From the NCBI GenBank assembly GCA_041563675.1, contig JBFGRM010000143.1, forward strand, positions 1 through 6,580: DNA of 6,580 nt, read 5' to 3'. Shown one piece after another: positions 4,259-6,580 of this stretch. The translations under genes and the position numbers were made by a program. This stretch comes from JBFGRM01 sp041563675. Lineage in GTDB: Bacteria; Nitrospirota; Nitrospiria; Nitrospirales; Nitrospiraceae. The stretch's first letter is position 1, and each line of letters begins with the position of its first letter. The notes beneath the pieces were generated by a model. The model saw nothing but the letters and a program-made list of their open reading frames with translations, was not told the origin of the DNA and did not search any database.

Positions 4259-5383
4259 ATGAGAATACGGATTGCACGAGACGAGTTGTTAACCGGACTG
4301 CAGCGCGTTCAGGGTGTGGTTGAGAAGCGGAACACGATGCCCATCCTGTCGAACATCTTGCTCGAGGCCAAGCAGGAGGGCGTGGAAGTCACGGCCACGG
4401 ACCTGGAAATCATGATGCGCGGGCTGTACAAGGCGACGGTGGAGGAGCCCGGGGCGGTCACGCTGTCCGCGCGCAAGCTCTACGAGATTCTCAAGGAGCT
4501 GCGTGATGGGGAGGTGGAGATCGCGGTCGCCGAGAACAACTGGACGACCATCCAGGCCGGCAAGAGCCAATTCCGCATTGTGGGACTTCCCAGCACCGAT
4601 TATCCCGCCTTGCCCGCGATCGAGCGTGAGGGACTGACACCCTTGGAAGGCGCGGGGTTGCTGGATCTCATTCGAAAGACGCTTTTTGCTGTCGGGGACA
4701 ATGACGCGCGGTATATTTTGAACGGGCTGCTGATCACGCTTGCGTCCGGGGATGGCAAGATGACGCTGCGTCTGGTGGGGACGGATGGCCACCGGCTGGC
4801 AGTCGCCGAGCAGGAGGTGACGGGCATCAGCAAGAAGGACCAGCCCCGAGAGATCAAAGCGATTATTCCTAAAAAGGCGGCGCACGAGATGCGGCGGCTC
4901 CTAGAGGAGAGTGATGGGGAGCCGCTGATCGGCTTCACCAAGAACCTCATGATCTTCCGCAAGAGCGGCCTCCTTCTGACCTCACGGCTGATGGAAGGGA
5001 CCTACCCGAACTATCAACAGGTGCTTCCCAAGGACAGTCAAAAACACGCGACCGCCCCGAAGACCGAGCTCGAGGGGGCGATTCGGCGCGTCGCCGTGTT
5101 GTCGCGCGACAAGTCGAGCGCCGTCAAGGTGACATTTGCGCCCAACACGATCACGTTGTTTTCGAGCAACCCCGATTTCGGGGAAGCGACCGAGGAGGTC
5201 TCGGCTCGCTACACCGGAGAGCCCCTGACCACCGGCTTCAACGCCAGGTATTTGTTGGATGTGTTGAGCGTGGTCGATGCGGAATCGGCGACCATCCAGA
5301 TGGAAAGCGCGTTGAGCCCCTGTCTCATCCGCGAGCCGGGCAACCCGGGCTTCCGCTGCGTGGTCATGCCCGTCAAGATCTGA
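4259..5383 (+). CDS. dnaN: DNA polymerase III sliding clamp (beta subunit)
   Basis: A ring-forming clamp that tethers DNA polymerase III and many repair proteins to DNA. Its 374 residues are a normal length, with three similar domains at about 1-118, 125-250 and 252-374. Recognisable segments are NTMPILSNILLEA at the N-terminus (25-37), TDGHRLA (175-181), SRLMEGTYPNYQQVLP (242-257) and the C-terminal VVMPVKI (368-374). The last one helps form the hydrophobic cleft that binds partner peptides. The start ATG 4259 has a strong ribosome-binding site, GAGGAG (4245-4250), eight bases upstream. It sits 25 bases after dnaA and 36 before gyrB, so it is probably cotranscribed with them. The recF gene that often follows dnaN is not here. 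The gene is complete, and its + strand is G-rich (25 G to 15 C in 4501-4560), as expected for a leading-strand gene. Confidence 0.98.
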   Translation: MRIRIARDELLTGLQRVQGVVEKRNTMPILSNILLEAKQEGVEVTATDLEIMMRGLYKATVEEPGAVTLSARKLYEILKELRDGEVEIAVAENNWTTIQAGKSQFRIVGLPSTDYPALPAIEREGLTPLEGAGLLDLIRKTLFAVGDNDARYILNGLLITLASGDGKMTLRLVGTDGHRLAVAEQEVTGISKKDQPREIKAIIPKKAAHEMRRLLEESDGEPLIGFTKNLMIFRKSGLLLTSRLMEGTYPNYQQVLPKDSQKHATAPKTELEGAIRRVAVLSRDKSSAVKVTFAPNTITLFSSNPDFGEATEEVSARYTGEPLTTGFNARYLLDVLSVVDAESATIQMESALSPCLIREPGNPGFRCVVMPVKI

Positions 5384-5419
5384 ACCGATGAGCCGGGACG
5401 AAGGAGTCTAACGACACGC

Positions 5420-6580
5420 ATGGCCAACGAGCCTCACGACGACCAACAAGCGCTCGAGAACGAGGCGGGCGGGACCTCGTCCTCCGAGGGGTACGACGCG
5501 GACCAGATCAAGGTCCTGGAAGGCCTGGACGCGGTCCGCAAACGCCCGGCGATGTACATCGGCAGCACGGGTCCTGACGGACTTCACCATCTCGTCTACG
5601 AGGTGGTGGACAATTCCGTCGACGAGCACATGGCGGGGTTCGGGGACAGCATCGATGTGACGATCCAGATCGACGGCAGCGTGCTGGTGGTCGACAACGG
5701 CCGGGGTATCCCCACGGGCATGCACTCCACCCAAAAGAAATCGGCGGCCGAGGTGGCGCTCACCATGCTCCACGCCGGCGGGAAATTCGAGCAGGGGGCC
5801 TACACCGTGTCGGGCGGATTGCACGGCGTCGGGATCTCGGTCGTGAACGCCCTGTCCGAATGGCTCGAGCTGGAGATCTGGCAGGACGGGCAGGTCTATG
5901 AGCAGCGGTACGAGCGCGGGAAGGCCCTGGCGCCGCTCGAGGTCACGGGGAAAACGAAGAAGCGCGGCACCAAGATCACCTTCAAGCCGGACGGGCAGGT
6001 GTTCGAGACCGTGGAGTTCAGCTTCGACGTACTCGCGCAACGGCTGCGGGAGCTGGCGTTCCTCAACAAGGGCCTGGCCATCGCCCTGCGGGATGCGCGT
6101 CCGGGCAAGGAAAAGGAGCAAGTCTTCCGGTACAAGGGCGGCATCGTTTCGTTCGTCGAGCACCTTAATGAAGCGAAGACGCCGCTGCACAAGCCCATCT
6201 TCGTCGAGATCCACAAGGCGGATCTCATTCTGGAAGTAGCCCTGCAATACAACGACGGCTACGCCGAAAACATTTACTCCTTCGCGAACAACATCAACAC
6301 GCGCGAGGGGGGCACGCACCTGGTCGGCTTCAAGGCCGCGCTCACCCGCACGATCAACAGCTACGGGAACGCGAACGACCTGCTGAAGAAGGACGTGGAG
6401 TCGCTCTCGGGGGACGACGTCCGCGAAGGCCTGACCGGAGTGGTCAGCGTGAAGCTGCGCCAACCGCAGTTCGAGGGCCAGACCAAGGCGAAGCTGGGGA
6501 ACAGCGAGGTCAAAGGCATCGTCGAAGCGGCCGTCAACGAAGCCCTGGGCGGATACTTCGACCAGAATCCTCCGGTCGCC
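5420..6580 (+). CDS. gyrB: DNA gyrase subunit B, N-terminal part
   Basis: ATPase subunit of gyrase, which introduces negative supercoils. The first 387 codons are present and open to the window edge, roughly half of the usual 800 or so. The GHKL ATPase domain shows EVVDNSVDE (61-69; E61 is the expected catalytic base and N65 the magnesium ligand), DNGRGIP (92-98) and GGLHGVG (132-138, ATP lid). The transducer domain ends with QTKAKLGN (354-361), where K356 matches the E. coli ATP-contacting lysine. Both landmarks are offset by 19 from E. coli numbering, which supports the frame and start. Before the conserved IKVLEGLDAVRKRP block (30-43) is an acidic, probably disordered tail of about 24 residues. 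ATG 5420 is preceded by AAGGAG (5401-5406), 13 bases away; the earlier ATG 5388 hits a stop after seven codons. gyrB versus parE is judged from the dnaN neighbourhood. Confidence 0.93.
   Translation, partial: MANEPHDDQQALENEAGGTSSSEGYDADQIKVLEGLDAVRKRPAMYIGSTGPDGLHHLVYEVVDNSVDEHMAGFGDSIDVTIQIDGSVLVVDNGRGIPTGMHSTQKKSAAEVALTMLHAGGKFEQGAYTVSGGLHGVGISVVNALSEWLELEIWQDGQVYEQRYERGKALAPLEVTGKTKKRGTKITFKPDGQVFETVEFSFDVLAQRLRELAFLNKGLAIALRDARPGKEKEQVFRYKGGIVSFVEHLNEAKTPLHKPIFVEIHKADLILEVALQYNDGYAENIYSFANNINTREGGTHLVGFKAALTRTINSYGNANDLLKKDVESLSGDDVREGLTGVVSVKLRQPQFEGQTKAKLGNSEVKGIVEAAVNEALGGYFDQNPPVA

Noticed and set aside
5408..6463. A 351-codon open frame on the - strand opposite gyrB
   Set aside because: It mirrors the gyrB frame and has no recognisable domain; GyrB motifs on the + strand explain the DNA.

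Overview
This window spans a bacterial chromosomal replication origin and its flanking genes. All seven genes lie on the + strand: hisS (histidyl-tRNA synthetase), three small genes that read as a tusD-tusC-tusB (dsrE-dsrF-dsrH type) sulfur-relay set, a 375-base intergenic origin region packed with DnaA boxes, then dnaA, dnaN and the first 387 codons of gyrB, which runs off the right edge.

Organism: the DNA is GC-rich (hand-counted 60-base stretches in the genes run from about 48 to 67 % GC). It is Gram-negative-like in style, with dnaA-dnaN-gyrB in a row and no recF. The proteins and the tus/dsrEFH-type cluster beside the origin would fit a member of Nitrospirota or a neighbouring phylum. 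That placement is an impression from protein style, not a demonstrated fact.

Layout: 1-185 is upstream DNA with a convincing sigma70-type promoter (TTGACT-N18-TATAGT) and a short leader holding two overlapping inverted repeats. 186-1448 is hisS. 1449-1573 is an AT-rich gap (78 % A+T in 1511-1550) with a weak promoter candidate and a DnaA-box-like site; a perfect DnaA box lies just inside the next gene. 1574-2523 holds the three tus-like genes with gaps of 18 and 14 bases. 2524-2898 holds a perfect 12-bp inverted repeat, a purine-rich stretch and at least four 8/9 DnaA boxes in the last 90 bases before dnaA. 2899-6580 holds dnaA, dnaN and gyrB with gaps of 25 and 36 bases and purine-rich ribosome-binding sites, probably one replication operon.

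How it fits together: DnaA binds the boxes before its own gene to open the origin and probably to limit its own transcription. The clamp (DnaN) and gyrase (GyrB) needed by the new forks are encoded next. GC skew changes sign at the origin: the + strand is C-rich before about 2524 and G-rich after it. hisS and the tus genes therefore point toward the origin and meet the leftward fork head-on. The tus-like proteins probably form a persulfide carrier, most simply for tRNA 2-thiolation, which would match the tRNA-related hisS beside them. The core genes are conventional. The points worth a second look are the cysteine distribution in the Tus set, the possible second DnaA-box site about 1.1 kb from the main one, and the 12-bp inverted repeat.
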